From positions 1 through 64,000 of the forward strand of contig CALBSD010000058.1 in the NCBI GenBank assembly GCA_937927625.1: a stretch of 64,000 bases of DNA, read 5' to 3'. The position numbers were made by a program, and so were the translations under genes. Shown one piece after another: positions 1 to 9,035 of the stretch. Positions within the stretch are counted from its first letter, which is position 1. Each line of letters starts with the position of its first letter. Source of the stretch: an uncultured Actinomycetes bacterium (GTDB taxonomy: Bacteria; Actinomycetota; Acidimicrobiia; Acidimicrobiales; Ilumatobacteraceae). The notes under the pieces are model-generated. The model did not search any database, was not told the DNA's origin, and worked only from the letters and a program-made list of their open reading frames with translations.

Positions 1-196
1 TGCTCTGTTCGTACCGCCCAGGTCCGTCGGCCTCAACGGGGTAGTCAACGAGAACAACATTGTTGGGGTTCATCGCTGCGTATTCGGCACGGCGATCTTC
101 GTCAAACACATCATATGGAGCCGATGTCACGGGTGTGATGTCGGTGTTTCCTGTGGTGGAGTAGCGAAGGGCGGGGAACGGTTCGAATCGTGGCAC
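1..196 (-). CDS. DUF1015 family protein, N-terminal part (runs off the left edge)
   Basis: An open minus-strand frame begins at a GTG and continues through the window edge; about 65 codons are visible. It reads MPRFEPFPALRYS, then TSAPYDVFDEDRRAEYAA, then NPNNVVLVDYP. This is the usual opening of DUF1015 (COG4198) proteins: a 'PF.ALRY' start, an 'APPYDV'-like segment and a 'NVV.LD.P' segment. The family is uncharacterised biochemically, so no reaction is assigned. The start lies only 28 bases from the divergent HAD gene, so the two promoters must overlap or one start is misplaced. No in-frame ATG is available nearby; GTG is the best candidate. Confidence 0.75.
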   Translation of the reverse strand, partial: MPRFEPFPALRYSTTGNTDITPVTSAPYDVFDEDRRAEYAAMNPNNVVLVDYPVEADGPGRYEQS

Positions 197-224
197 GGCT
201 ACAAGGGTGGCAGGATTAGAGGCA

Positions 225-1016
225 ATGAGCAAAACCCTTTCAACCAAAGTTGTTCTCTGTGACCTTGATGGGGTGGTGTGGTTGGCTCATCAACCAATTC
301 CGGGTGCAGTGGATGCCATCGCACGCCTCAGGGAAGCAGGCATTCGAGTTCTCTTTGTCACGAATAATTCCTTCTCTACTCGTCAACAGCAGGTGGAGGC
401 TCTGGGGCGAATTGGCATTGAGGCACAGGGTGATGTGATTACCTCCGCGATGTCGGCTGCCACCGCTGTGCAAAACGGATGGAGAGTCATGGTGTGTGGC
501 GGCGAAGGTCTGATTGAAGAGGTTTCAATGGTCGGTGCCGAGGTGGTGGTGCCGTATGTCGATCGTGGCGCATCCGGATCTTTCGATGCAGTTGTTGTCG
601 GATTCCATCGAGAGTTCGACTTTGAAGTACTCACTGACGCGTTAACGGCGGTGCGCGGTGGTGCAACTTTGATTGGGTCGAACAATGATCCGAATTATCC
701 GACACCTTCCGGACCGATTCCTGGTGGTGGCGCAATTCTTGCTGCAGTGGAAAAGACAACAGGTGTTGCGGCATTGGTGACAGGCAAGCCGCATGCACCA
801 ATGGCCGAGTTGGTGTACGCCATATGCCCAGGTGTGTCCGCCGACGAGATGGTGATGGTGGGCGACATGCCAGAAACGGATGGTGCGTTTGCTCGCACGA
901 TTGGATGCGCGTACGCGCTGGTGCTGAGCGGAATGACGCCATCTGCAGATGGAGTGGATGCCGACATGGTCGAAGAATCACTTGCAGGCGTTGCTGATCG
1001 CATCCTGAACAACTGA
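225..1016 (+). CDS. HAD-superfamily hydrolase, subfamily IIA (NagD-like phosphatase)
   Basis: Predicted cytosolic phosphatase of the NagD / 4-nitrophenylphosphatase type, 263 residues. Motif I is DLDGVVW with the nucleophile and acid/base Asp pair at residues 13 and 15. Motif II is VTNNS at 45-49. The motif III Lys is in TGKP (about 188), and motif IV is GDMPETD (213-219). The IIA cap lies between motifs II and III. The substrate cannot be read from sequence; sugar or nucleotide monophosphates are typical. An HAD-IIA gene directly before tlyA is also the mycobacterial arrangement (Rv1693). The ATG was chosen over an in-frame GTG at 207 because the family begins close to motif I and the ATG leaves room for the divergent gene. 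Confidence 0.85.
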   Translation: MSKTLSTKVVLCDLDGVVWLAHQPIPGAVDAIARLREAGIRVLFVTNNSFSTRQQQVEALGRIGIEAQGDVITSAMSAATAVQNGWRVMVCGGEGLIEEVSMVGAEVVVPYVDRGASGSFDAVVVGFHREFDFEVLTDALTAVRGGATLIGSNNDPNYPTPSGPIPGGGAILAAVEKTTGVAALVTGKPHAPMAELVYAICPGVSADEMVMVGDMPETDGAFARTIGCAYALVLSGMTPSADGVDADMVEESLAGVADRILNN

Positions 1017-1048
1017 TTGCCTTGCCATAGCCCGAGTACGATGACGTC

Positions 1049-1819
1049 GTGCGAATGCGACTTGACGCTGCTCTAGTGAAGAGAGGTCTCGCAGAAAGCC
1101 GTTCCGAAGCGTCGCGATTGATCGATGCTGGTCATGTCACCGTGTCAGGGGCATTTGCTGACAAGTCGTCTCGCATGGTCGGGGCAGATGAACCCATCAA
1201 TGTCGTCGTTGAAAAGAAGTTCGTGAGTCGCGGCGGCGAGAAGTTGTCGCATGCACTCGACAGTTTTGGCATTGAAGTGCTTGGTCGTTCTGTCATGGAT
1301 GCTGGTGTCTCCACCGGCGGATTTACGGACTGCGTTCTGCAGCGCGGAGCTCGTCGTGTATTCGCAGTTGATGTCGGACGTAATCAACTGCATGAGCGGA
1401 TCAAAGCTGACGAGCGCGTTGATTGGCGTGATGGCGTCAACGTGCGTGAGATTGAGCCTGAGGCGTTGCCATTTCCGTGCTCGCTGTTGGTGGCAGATCT
1501 TTCCTTCATCTCGCTGACAAAAGTTCTTCCTGCGTTGATGTCGGTAATGACGCCCGAAGAGGGGTTTGCGGTTCCGCACATGGCTCTCTTGGTGAAGCCT
1601 CAGTTCGAGGCCGGACGTGTGGAAGTGTCTCGTGGCAAAGGAGTCATTACTGACCCAGCAATCCACGCAGAGGCCATTCAGACCGTGCAGGACTGCGTGG
1701 AAAGCCTTGGCGGGACTGTCGGAGGCGTCATTGAGTCGCCCATCAAAGGCGCAGAGGGCAATACAGAATTCCTGATGTTCGTTGAATGCCCCACCTCTTC
1801 CGTAGGTTGTGAGCCATGA
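1049..1819 (+). CDS. tlyA: TlyA-type rRNA 2'-O-methyltransferase
   Basis: 256 residues. The S4 RNA-binding domain spans about residues 3-60 (LDAALVKRGLAESRSEASRL). An FtsJ/RrmJ-like SAM methyltransferase domain follows, with motif I DAGVSTGGFTD and a later LVKPQFE strand. In mycobacteria TlyA methylates ribose at C1409 of 16S and C1920 of 23S rRNA and sets susceptibility to capreomycin-type peptides. Some homologues are called haemolysins, which I regard as a legacy label. It overlaps nadK by four bases (ATGA), implying translational coupling. The start is GTG at 1049; ATG at 1055 is equally possible. Confidence 0.9.
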   Translation: MRMRLDAALVKRGLAESRSEASRLIDAGHVTVSGAFADKSSRMVGADEPINVVVEKKFVSRGGEKLSHALDSFGIEVLGRSVMDAGVSTGGFTDCVLQRGARRVFAVDVGRNQLHERIKADERVDWRDGVNVREIEPEALPFPCSLLVADLSFISLTKVLPALMSVMTPEEGFAVPHMALLVKPQFEAGRVEVSRGKGVITDPAIHAEAIQTVQDCVESLGGTVGGVIESPIKGAEGNTEFLMFVECPTSSVGCEP

Positions 1820-2673
1820 CTCGTCTTGGCATCGCAGTACACCGGTTCCGTCCGGATGCTCTGCTTGTGGCCCGCCAGGTGGCGCAATGGGCGCAGCAAC
1901 ATGGCATTGGCACTGTGGTCGATGAGTCCGATGTTGCAGCTGTGGATTCGCCGCACGTTCTTCCTGGGGATGCTGGCGATGTTGACGTCCTCGTCTCCAT
2001 CGGCGGTGACGGCACCATGTTGCGCTCGGTGCGCACTTTGAATGGACGCAACGTACCCATCATTGGTGTCAATCTCGGAACTCTGGGGTATCTCGCTGCA
2101 GTCGAGGCCGATGCGTTAATCGACTCGCTCGAGATGTGGCGCACCGGCAAGGAAGGCACAGAGTTCCATTACGACGATCGCATGTTGTTGGAAGTTGCTT
2201 TGTGGACGAAGGGTGCACGACTTGCAAATGTTCTAGCGCTCAATGAAGTGGTCATTGAAAAGCGCGAGACGGGGCATACCGTTCGCTTGGGTGTTGATAT
2301 CGACAAGGCGCCATTCACAACCTATGCAGCTGATGGTTTGATTATCGCAACTCCCACTGGGTCGACGGCGTACTCCATGTCAGCCCGCGGCCCGATTTTG
2401 TCGCCGCGTTTGCGAGCAATGTTGATTACTCCTGTGTCTCCTCACATGTTGTTTGACCGTTCGATGGTTCTCGACGGTAATGAAGTTGCACGCATTGAAA
2501 TTCTTGGGCATCGCCAGGTAAACGTTGCCACCGACGGCGACCTTGTGCACACATTGCATCCCGGAGATGTTGTTGAAGTGCGTGCGGCAGGGGAAGTGGC
2601 CAGGTTTATGAGATTTGAAGAGCGTCGATTCCATCAGATTTTGAAAACCAAATTTGGATTGAGTGATCGCTAA
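1816..2673 (+). CDS. nadK: NAD kinase
   Basis: ATP-dependent phosphorylation of NAD to NADP in the cytosol, 285 residues, normal for the family. The signature GGDGTMLR is at residues 63-70, followed by GVNLGTLGYL, the NEVVIEK segment, and the conserved YAADGLIIATPTGSTAYS stretch that builds the NAD site. The ATG overlaps the tlyA stop, and its own stop overlaps the recN start (TAATG), so tlyA-nadK-recN is one tightly packed unit, in the same order as Rv1694-Rv1696. Confidence 0.95.
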   Translation: MTRLGIAVHRFRPDALLVARQVAQWAQQHGIGTVVDESDVAAVDSPHVLPGDAGDVDVLVSIGGDGTMLRSVRTLNGRNVPIIGVNLGTLGYLAAVEADALIDSLEMWRTGKEGTEFHYDDRMLLEVALWTKGARLANVLALNEVVIEKRETGHTVRLGVDIDKAPFTTYAADGLIIATPTGSTAYSMSARGPILSPRLRAMLITPVSPHMLFDRSMVLDGNEVARIEILGHRQVNVATDGDLVHTLHPGDVVEVRAAGEVARFMRFEERRFHQILKTKFGLSDR

Positions 2674-4313
2674 TGCTTGTTGAGTTGTCGATTGAGAATC
2701 TTGGCATCATTGAGTCGTCGCGCATCTCGTTCAAAAACGGTTTCACAGCCTTCACTGGCGAGACGGGCGCCGGTAAAACCATGTTGGTCGAGGCAATCAA
2801 CTTGGTCTGTGGGCGACGTGCTGAAACTTCGGTCATCCGTGATGGTGCCGACGAAGCTCATGTTGAGGCTCGTTTCGTGCGCGTTGGCGCTGATGGCGAA
2901 GAGGAAGAAGTCATTCTTGCCCGCACTATTCACCGTGAAGGTCGTAGCCGTGCGTACATCAACGGTCGCATGGCAACCGTGACCTCGCTTGCAGAGTTCG
3001 GCGAAGAACTCGTCGATATTCATGGTCAGCACGCGCATCAGCGTTTATTGACGGCAGCGGTCCAGCGCCAATCGCTTGATTTATTTGGTGCAATTGATCT
3101 CACTGAACTTCGTGAGGCCCGTGAAGCAGTCACTCAGATTGATGCAATGTTGGCTGCATTGGGCGGAGATGAAAAGTCCCGAGCACGTGAACTTGACCTG
3201 CTTGCGTTCCAATGCGATGAAATCGAATCCATTGGCATCACAAACCCGAATGAAGATGTCGAACTCTCTCAGGAAGAGGATCTGCTCGCAGATGTTGTTC
3301 GTCATCAAGAGTCGCTGTGGAAGGCGACTGCATTGCTGTCTGACGACGGGGCTGCCATCGAAAAGATTGGCGAAGCAATTCGTGTTCTCGGAAACGTGTC
3401 TTCAATGGGGGCTACTTCAGAACGCTTGAATGCATTGCTTGCAGAGGCAGAAGACCTTTCCCATCTCTTGCGGTCTGCTGCCGAAGGGACTGAAGAGAAT
3501 CCAGAACGACTGGAATACATCAGGGTTCGTCGTCAGGCATTGCGAGACCTCATGCGCAAATATGGCGATTCTCTTGAGGACGTGATGGCCTTTGGGTTGG
3601 AGGCCCGTGCACGCCTCGATGAATTGACTGGGTATGCCGAGCGGGTGCAGGAATTGGAATCTTCCAAGAAGTCGGCTTTGGCAGCTTTACGTGTGGCTCA
3701 ACTCAAGGTCGGCGATCAGCGCCGAAAGGCAGCCCCGGCGTTGGGGAACGCTGTACAAAGCCGTTTGCAACAATTGGCGATGCCCAATGCCACAGTGCAG
3801 GTTTCGGTGGGCGATACCGAGTCCGATCCGTCAGGTGAGTCGGTGGTCTTTATGTTGGCTGCAAACCCGGGAAGTGCTCCTCAGCCACTCACCAAAGTGG
3901 CAAGTGGGGGTGAATTGGCTCGTGTCATGTTGTCGCTCCGTTTGGTGCTCACAGGGGACCCAGCCACGATGGTGTTTGACGAAGTGGACGCCGGTATCGG
4001 TGGTGCTGCTGCAGTTGCGGTGGCCTCTGCCTTGCGTGAACTCGGAATGGGGCATCAAGTGTTTGCAGTGACTCACCTCGCACAAGTTGGAGCATCGGCA
4101 CATCAGCAGATCTCTGTATCGAAGATTGTGAAGTCGAATCGCACCTACGGTTCTGCGTCGTTGGTCAAAGACGAAGATCGCGCTTCTGAAATTGCCCGTA
4201 TGTTGTCGGGCGGTGTGGCAGATGAGTCAGCCATTGCTCATGCTCGAGACCTTCTGTCATCGTTGGGTGTTGATGTCGAAGCTCCTAAAAAGGGCAAAGG
4301 GAAGTCCCGCTAG
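2673..4313 (+). CDS. recN: DNA repair protein RecN
   Basis: SMC-like ATPase acting in double-strand break repair by recombination, 546 residues. Walker A is GETGAGKT at 29-36. The RecN-specific VDIHGQHAHQRLL segment follows. The middle is Glu/Arg/Leu-rich coiled coil, then the ABC signature ASGGELARVML (about 410-420) and Walker B MVFDEVDAGIGG with catalytic Asp-Glu at 436-437. The last residues are a short Lys-rich tail (PKKGKGKSR). It is the last member of the overlapping tlyA-nadK-recN chain; 73 non-coding bases separate it from pyrG. Confidence 0.95.
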   Translation: MLVELSIENLGIIESSRISFKNGFTAFTGETGAGKTMLVEAINLVCGRRAETSVIRDGADEAHVEARFVRVGADGEEEEVILARTIHREGRSRAYINGRMATVTSLAEFGEELVDIHGQHAHQRLLTAAVQRQSLDLFGAIDLTELREAREAVTQIDAMLAALGGDEKSRARELDLLAFQCDEIESIGITNPNEDVELSQEEDLLADVVRHQESLWKATALLSDDGAAIEKIGEAIRVLGNVSSMGATSERLNALLAEAEDLSHLLRSAAEGTEENPERLEYIRVRRQALRDLMRKYGDSLEDVMAFGLEARARLDELTGYAERVQELESSKKSALAALRVAQLKVGDQRRKAAPALGNAVQSRLQQLAMPNATVQVSVGDTESDPSGESVVFMLAANPGSAPQPLTKVASGGELARVMLSLRLVLTGDPATMVFDEVDAGIGGAAAVAVASALRELGMGHQVFAVTHLAQVGASAHQQISVSKIVKSNRTYGSASLVKDEDRASEIARMLSGGVADESAIAHARDLLSSLGVDVEAPKKGKGKSR

Positions 4314-4386
4314 GGGATTCTCAGGCAGTCGCCGTTATCGGTTATGCTGAGATCCCGTTAGCGGTTTAGACCTGGCGGGAGAAGCA

Positions 4387-6018
4387 ATGCCAAAGCACAT
4401 TTTCGTGACGGGTGGCGTTGCAAGTTCCCTTGGAAAAGGTTTGACAGCATCGTCACTTGGTCGTTTGCTCAAGATGCGTGGTCTCCGGGTCACCATGCAG
4501 AAACTTGATCCATACATCAACATCGACCCAGGCACGATGAATCCATTCGAGCATGGCGAAGTGTTCGTGACCGATGATGGAGGTGAGACTGATCTCGACC
4601 TTGGTCACTACGAACGCTTTATTGACGAAAATCTCACTCGTTCCTCGAATGCCACCACGGGCAGCATCTATCAGGCTGTGTTGGCCGCAGAACGTCGTGG
4701 TGACTACCTCGGAAAAACGGTTCAAGTCATTCCTCACGTCACAGACGAAATCAAACGCCGCATTAAGCGGATTGCCACGGAAGACACCGATGTTGTCATC
4801 ACGGAAGTGGGCGGCACCGTTGGTGACATTGAGATTTTGCCGTTCTTGGAAGCAATTCGTCAGTTCCGTAATGAAGCAGGACGCGACAACGTTTGTTACC
4901 TGCATGTGACCTTGGTGCCTTTCATTGGGCCAAGTGGCGAGCAGAAGACAAAGCCAACCCAACACAGTGTGACGGAGTTGCGTTCTCGCGGTATTCAACC
5001 AGACATCATCGTGTGTCGCAGTGAGGAGCCACTGAGCACCGGTCTAAAGCGCAAGATTTCGCACATGTGCGACGTTGCACCAAATGCAGTTATCAACGCG
5101 GCTGACGCCCGCAACATCTATGAACTTCCTCTAATCCTTCACGAGGAGGGGCTCGACACTGTCGCGTGTGATGTGCTTCGTCTTGATGCAAACGTTGACT
5201 TGTCTTCGTGGGAGTCAGTGGTGGCCCTTGTCGATGCTGCGGTGAAGCCAGTTCGTATTGGCCTCATCGGAAAGTATGTTGAACTGCAAGATGCCTATCT
5301 CTCCATTGTCGAGAGTTTGAAGCACGCTGGATTCCATCATGGTGCCAAGGTTGAAATCGATTGGATTCAGGCAGAAGACGTTGAAGGCCTTTTGGCATCA
5401 GGTCGTCTAGATGGTCTTGACGGAATCATCATTCCCGGTGGATTCGGTAAGCGAGGTATCGAAGGAAAAATTGCGGCAGCTGCGTACTCGCGCGAGAACC
5501 TTGTTCCTTGTTTGGGTATTTGCCTCGGCATGCAGGTGATGACCATCGAATATGCGCGTCATGTTCTTGGTCTTGCCGATGCAAACAGCACTGAGTTCGA
5601 GCCAGCGACAACGAATCCTGTTATCGACCTGATGAATGATCAACGCGACGTCACCGACATGGGCGGCACAATGCGTTTAGGCGCCTACCTTGCAGTTCTC
5701 GAGCCAGGCACGAAAGTTGCCGATGCCTACGGCGAGTCTGTCGTGAGCGAACGTCATCGTCATCGTTGGGAATTCAACAACAACTATCGTGCTCGATTCG
5801 AGGAATCCGGATTTGTGTTCAGCGGCAACTCTCCCGATAAGCGACTCGTGGAATTCATTGAATTGACCGATCATCCATATTGGGTTGCTACTCAGGCTCA
5901 CCCAGAGTTCAAGAGCCGTCCTGATCGCCCGCATCCATTATTCCGTGAACTCATCGCAGCTGCATTGGTGAATCGCGAGAAGCGATTGGCACGTGCGGAC
6001 GCATCTGCGACTGCATAA
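4387..6018 (+). CDS. pyrG: CTP synthase
   Basis: Converts UTP to CTP using glutamine and ATP, 543 residues as usual. The N-terminal amidoligase domain begins KHIFVTGGVASSLGKGL with the P-loop-like segment. The C-terminal class I glutamine amidotransferase domain has the nucleophile Cys379 in CLGICLGMQ and His505/Glu507 in AHPEF. A purine-rich stretch (GGGAGAAGC) precedes the ATG. The 73-base gap upstream may hold a promoter, but I see only a weak TATGCT-like -10 and would not call it. The same neighbour order occurs at Rv1699. Confidence 0.96.
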   Translation: MPKHIFVTGGVASSLGKGLTASSLGRLLKMRGLRVTMQKLDPYINIDPGTMNPFEHGEVFVTDDGGETDLDLGHYERFIDENLTRSSNATTGSIYQAVLAAERRGDYLGKTVQVIPHVTDEIKRRIKRIATEDTDVVITEVGGTVGDIEILPFLEAIRQFRNEAGRDNVCYLHVTLVPFIGPSGEQKTKPTQHSVTELRSRGIQPDIIVCRSEEPLSTGLKRKISHMCDVAPNAVINAADARNIYELPLILHEEGLDTVACDVLRLDANVDLSSWESVVALVDAAVKPVRIGLIGKYVELQDAYLSIVESLKHAGFHHGAKVEIDWIQAEDVEGLLASGRLDGLDGIIIPGGFGKRGIEGKIAAAAYSRENLVPCLGICLGMQVMTIEYARHVLGLADANSTEFEPATTNPVIDLMNDQRDVTDMGGTMRLGAYLAVLEPGTKVADAYGESVVSERHRHRWEFNNNYRARFEESGFVFSGNSPDKRLVEFIELTDHPYWVATQAHPEFKSRPDRPHPLFRELIAAALVNREKRLARADASATA

Positions 6019-6024
6019 CTACAG

Positions 6025-6594
6025 ATGTCGTCAGAGCCGAATTCATCTCGGTTTGTTACTGCGGAGACTCAGGTCATTCACTCATGGGCGATGTTTCGTT
6101 TGTTGCGTCGCATTGTCAACGGATCTCGAGGCGAGCACTTTGAGCGTACGTTTGTCAGTACTCCAGGTGCTGTAGCGACAGTTGCCGTTACGAATGAGGG
6201 CAACGTCGTTCTTGTCTCTCAGTACCGAGCAAGTTTTGATTCGTTTGTTCTGGAGATTCCCGCAGGAATGCGCGACATCGAGGGTGAAGATCCTGCTGTA
6301 ACGGCGGTGAGAGAACTTCGTGAAGAAACAGGTTTTCACGCTAAGTCGATTGAGATGTTGGGGGAGTGTTTGTCATCTCCTGGTGTGACTGACTCCAGTG
6401 TGATTGTGTACTTAGCAACAGGATTGACAGCTGGTGAATTCCAGCCGCATGGACCTGAGGAAGAGGCAATGCAAACAATGCTTGTTCCGTTTGCTGAAGC
6501 TCTTGAGATGCTGAATGATGGCCGTCTGCAAGATGCAAAGTCCGCATATGGTCTTTTGTTGGCGGCTCGTCGTCATCCACATTTAGTGAGATAG
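6025..6594 (+). CDS. NUDIX hydrolase, probable ADP-ribose pyrophosphatase
   Basis: 189 residues. The Nudix box is present as PAGMRDIEG... followed by RELREETGF, with the metal-binding REL.EE core intact. The 'EIPAG' lead-in is typical of the ADP-ribose pyrophosphatase branch (ADP-ribose to AMP plus ribose-5-phosphate). The spacing from Gly to the first Glu is one residue longer than the textbook Nudix pattern; I recall the same in the M. tuberculosis neighbour Rv1700, an ADPRase. It follows pyrG by six bases and abuts xerD directly, so it is probably co-transcribed. Substrate assignment is by family and synteny only. Confidence 0.85.
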   Translation: MSSEPNSSRFVTAETQVIHSWAMFRLLRRIVNGSRGEHFERTFVSTPGAVATVAVTNEGNVVLVSQYRASFDSFVLEIPAGMRDIEGEDPAVTAVRELREETGFHAKSIEMLGECLSSPGVTDSSVIVYLATGLTAGEFQPHGPEEEAMQTMLVPFAEALEMLNDGRLQDAKSAYGLLLAARRHPHLVR

Positions 6595-7527
6595 TTGGAC
6601 GTGGCGTCGTCGGCAACTCTCTCGCGAGAAGCAGAATCATTTCTTTTGTGGATGACAGTTGAGCGAGGCCGCTCTGTGAACACCATCTCGTCATATCGCC
6701 GCGATTTGCGAAAGTACGAAGAGTTTCTTTTACAACGGAAGAAAAATGTTCTTGAAGCGTCGGAAGACGATGTTGAATCTTTTGTCCATGCATTGCAGGC
6801 AACAGGTGAGGCTGTCGCAAGTACAGCTCGACGGTTGGCTGCTCTTCGAATGTTGCATTCGTATCTGGTCGCAGAAAACATTCGACCTGACAATCCTGCT
6901 GCACGTGTGGAGGGGGTCAGAGTTCCGACCGGTGTTCCAAAACCGTTGTCACTGTCAGAAGTGGAATCACTGCTGTCGTCGGTGGTAGGGGAAGATTCGC
7001 TGGCGTTGCGGGATCGTGCATTGCTTGAGTTTCTCTATGCCACAGGCGCGCGAATTTCAGAGGCCTGCGATTTGAACCTGGATGATCTTGATTTGAATGC
7101 TCGGGTTGTTCGCCTCTTTGGCAAAGGTTCAAAGGAGCGAGTTGTACCGTTCGGTCGAACTGCAGAGAGTCATCTCCGTGCATATCTCTCTCTTGGTGGT
7201 CGGGAGATGTTGGCGCCGGAGTTTTGGGCTCGACGAGGGGATCGTGAAGCAGTTTTTCTGACGAATAAGGGGAGGCGGCTTAATCGTCAGAAGGCATGGC
7301 ATATCGTTCGAGATGCCGGTGTCTCTGCGGGGATTGCCCAGGAACTGTCGCCACACGTTCTGCGTCACTCGTGTGCCACGCACATGCTGGAACATGGTGC
7401 TGACTTACGTATCGTGCAAGAGATGTTGGGTCATGCGACAATCTCCACGACGCAGATTTACACCAGGGTTTCTCAGGAGAGATTGTGGAGCGTGTATCGC
7501 GAAGCACATCCAAGGGCGAAGGGCTAA
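6595..7527 (+). CDS. xerD: Tyrosine recombinase XerD
   Basis: Chromosome-dimer resolution recombinase acting at dif. It has a SAM-like N-terminal core-binding domain (about 1-100) and a tyrosine recombinase catalytic domain. Catalytic residues are visible: Arg153 (TGARISE), Lys177 (GKGSKER), His254 and Arg257 (HVLRHS), His280 (LGHATIS) and nucleophile Tyr289 (IYTRV). Length (310) and position after pyrG-nudix match Rv1701, so this is the housekeeping enzyme and not a mobile-element integrase. The start is TTG immediately after the nudix stop; GTG at 6601 is an alternative. It overlaps the HD-domain gene by TAATG. Confidence 0.93.
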   Translation: MDVASSATLSREAESFLLWMTVERGRSVNTISSYRRDLRKYEEFLLQRKKNVLEASEDDVESFVHALQATGEAVASTARRLAALRMLHSYLVAENIRPDNPAARVEGVRVPTGVPKPLSLSEVESLLSSVVGEDSLALRDRALLEFLYATGARISEACDLNLDDLDLNARVVRLFGKGSKERVVPFGRTAESHLRAYLSLGGREMLAPEFWARRGDREAVFLTNKGRRLNRQKAWHIVRDAGVSAGIAQELSPHVLRHSCATHMLEHGADLRIVQEMLGHATISTTQIYTRVSQERLWSVYREAHPRAKG

Positions 7528-7970
7528 TGAAGAAGTTGTGGCATCTCGTGAAACGCGCAGTGACGTCGTATTCCAACGACCCTTTATCTGGCTCTGACGT
7601 GGAGCGAGTGGAACGAATTCTGATGCAGCAAGAGTTCGAGTTGTGGTGGACGATGCCCCCACGCGATCAAAGGCATTCTTTGCGGGTGCATGAACGTTTT
7701 ATGAGGTTCTATCCGCCAGCAAAGCGCACAGAACAAGCAGCAGTGTTATTGCATGATGTTGGCAAGACCGTCTCAGGCCTTGGGTGGTTCTTGCGAATTG
7801 TTGCAACAGTTGTCGGTTCTCGGGGTGTCAGGTTTGCGATGTACCACGATCACGAAAATCTTGGTGTGCAGATGTTGCAGGGGATAAGCGAACAGCGAAC
7901 AATTGATCTCATCGGTGGTCAGGTTCATGACGCAGTCATGACCGCGTTGCGCGACGCAGATGAGATTTAG
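7527..7970 (+). CDS. Small HD-domain protein
   Basis: 147 residues starting at the ATG that overlaps the xerD stop. It carries HD-superfamily metal ligands: His50/His55 in RHSLRVHERF, the His76-Asp77 pair in LLHDVGKT, and a later YHDHENLG segment. HD proteins are usually phosphohydrolases of nucleotides or phosphoesters; the substrate here is unknown. In M. tuberculosis the corresponding slot between xerD and scpA holds other genes including a ParA-like ATPase, so this member looks lineage-specific. It converges on trpS with a four-base overlap of the coding ends. Confidence 0.75.
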   Translation: MKKLWHLVKRAVTSYSNDPLSGSDVERVERILMQQEFELWWTMPPRDQRHSLRVHERFMRFYPPAKRTEQAAVLLHDVGKTVSGLGWFLRIVATVVGSRGVRFAMYHDHENLGVQMLQGISEQRTIDLIGGQVHDAVMTALRDADEI

Positions 7971-8956
7971 ATGCGGGGCATCAAGCCAATAGCGCGGTGC
8001 GCGCGATCAAGTGTTTGGGCAGCAACTTCACGAGCGCGTTGGTTACCAATTTTCAGCAAACGTGCAAGTTCGCCCTTGTCGTTCATTAGTTCGAGGTAGC
8101 GAGAGCGAATCGGATCAATGAGAGCGATAACAGCGTCTCCCGTATCTTTCTTCAGCGGGCCGTACTGGCTGTAGCTTTCGGCCAACTGTTCAGCGGGTGT
8201 GCCCGTTGCCGCGGAAAGAATGTCGAGCAAGTTGGATACGCCGGGCTTATTTGCACGGTCATACGAAACGACGCCGTCAGAGTCCGTGACCGCGCGCTTG
8301 AACTTCTTCTCGATGACAGAGTTTTCGTCAAGCAAGTACACGATTCCGTTGTCGGTCTCCGCAGACTTTGACATCTTTGAGGTGGGGTCCTGTAGGTCCA
8401 TGACGCGTGCACCGGCTTTTGGATGCACAGCTTTCGGTAGAACAAAGGTGTCACCAAATCGATGGTTGAAGCGAATTGCAATGTCTCGCGTGATCTCGAT
8501 GTGTTGACGCTGGTCTTCGCCCACGGGAACTTCGTCGGCGTCATAAAGCAAAATGTCGGCTGCTTGCAGGGCGGGGTATGTGAAAAGCCCGGCTGAGATG
8601 AAGTCGCCTTCACGTTTTGCTGACTTGTCCTTGAACTGAGTCATGCGACTGAGTTCGCCGAACGAGACAGTGCACTCCATGATCCACGCAAGTTCTGTGT
8701 GCTCATGGATGTGGCTTTGGACGAACACTGTGGCGACTTCAGGGTCAAGACCGACGGCAAACAGCATGGCGGCTAATTCCACGGTGGTCTGGCCGAGAAT
8801 TCCTGGCTGTTCGGTGACAGTGAGAGCGTGGAGGTCCACAATGCCGTGGAATACGTCGCCGTCGTGCTGGCCAGACACCCAGTTGACCAAAGCACCCAAA
8901 TGGTTACCAAGGTGGACCGAGCCGGTGGGCTGAATGCATGAAAGGACGCGAGGCAC
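7967..8956 (-). CDS. trpS: Tryptophanyl-tRNA synthetase
   Basis: Class I aminoacyl-tRNA synthetase charging tRNA-Trp, 329 residues as usual for bacterial TrpS. The HIGH-type motif is in CIQPTGSVHLGNHLG (residues 8-21) and KMSKS is at 194-198. The GEDQRQHIEITRD segment characteristic of TrpS is present. It is the only minus-strand gene among the first twenty kilobases of core genes, and diverges from scpA across 79 bases that should contain both promoters. Confidence 0.96.
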   Translation of the reverse strand: MPRVLSCIQPTGSVHLGNHLGALVNWVSGQHDGDVFHGIVDLHALTVTEQPGILGQTTVELAAMLFAVGLDPEVATVFVQSHIHEHTELAWIMECTVSFGELSRMTQFKDKSAKREGDFISAGLFTYPALQAADILLYDADEVPVGEDQRQHIEITRDIAIRFNHRFGDTFVLPKAVHPKAGARVMDLQDPTSKMSKSAETDNGIVYLLDENSVIEKKFKRAVTDSDGVVSYDRANKPGVSNLLDILSAATGTPAEQLAESYSQYGPLKKDTGDAVIALIDPIRSRYLELMNDKGELARLLKIGNQRAREVAAQTLDRAHRAIGLMPRI

Positions 8957-9035
8957 GCTGAAACGCTACTGCCTTCGGGCATTGGGGGCAGGGTTGGTTT
9001 AAGGGTCTCAGAGGCCCGACAAGTACGATTGACCT

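Noticed and set aside
4318..4348. pyrG promoter (TTCTCA / TATGCT)
   Set aside because: Both boxes are weak and the 19-base spacer is long.
6595..7527. XerD as a sign of a mobile element
   Set aside because: Synteny with pyrG-nudix-xerD and full housekeeping length indicate chromosome dimer resolution; no att repeats or cargo were seen.
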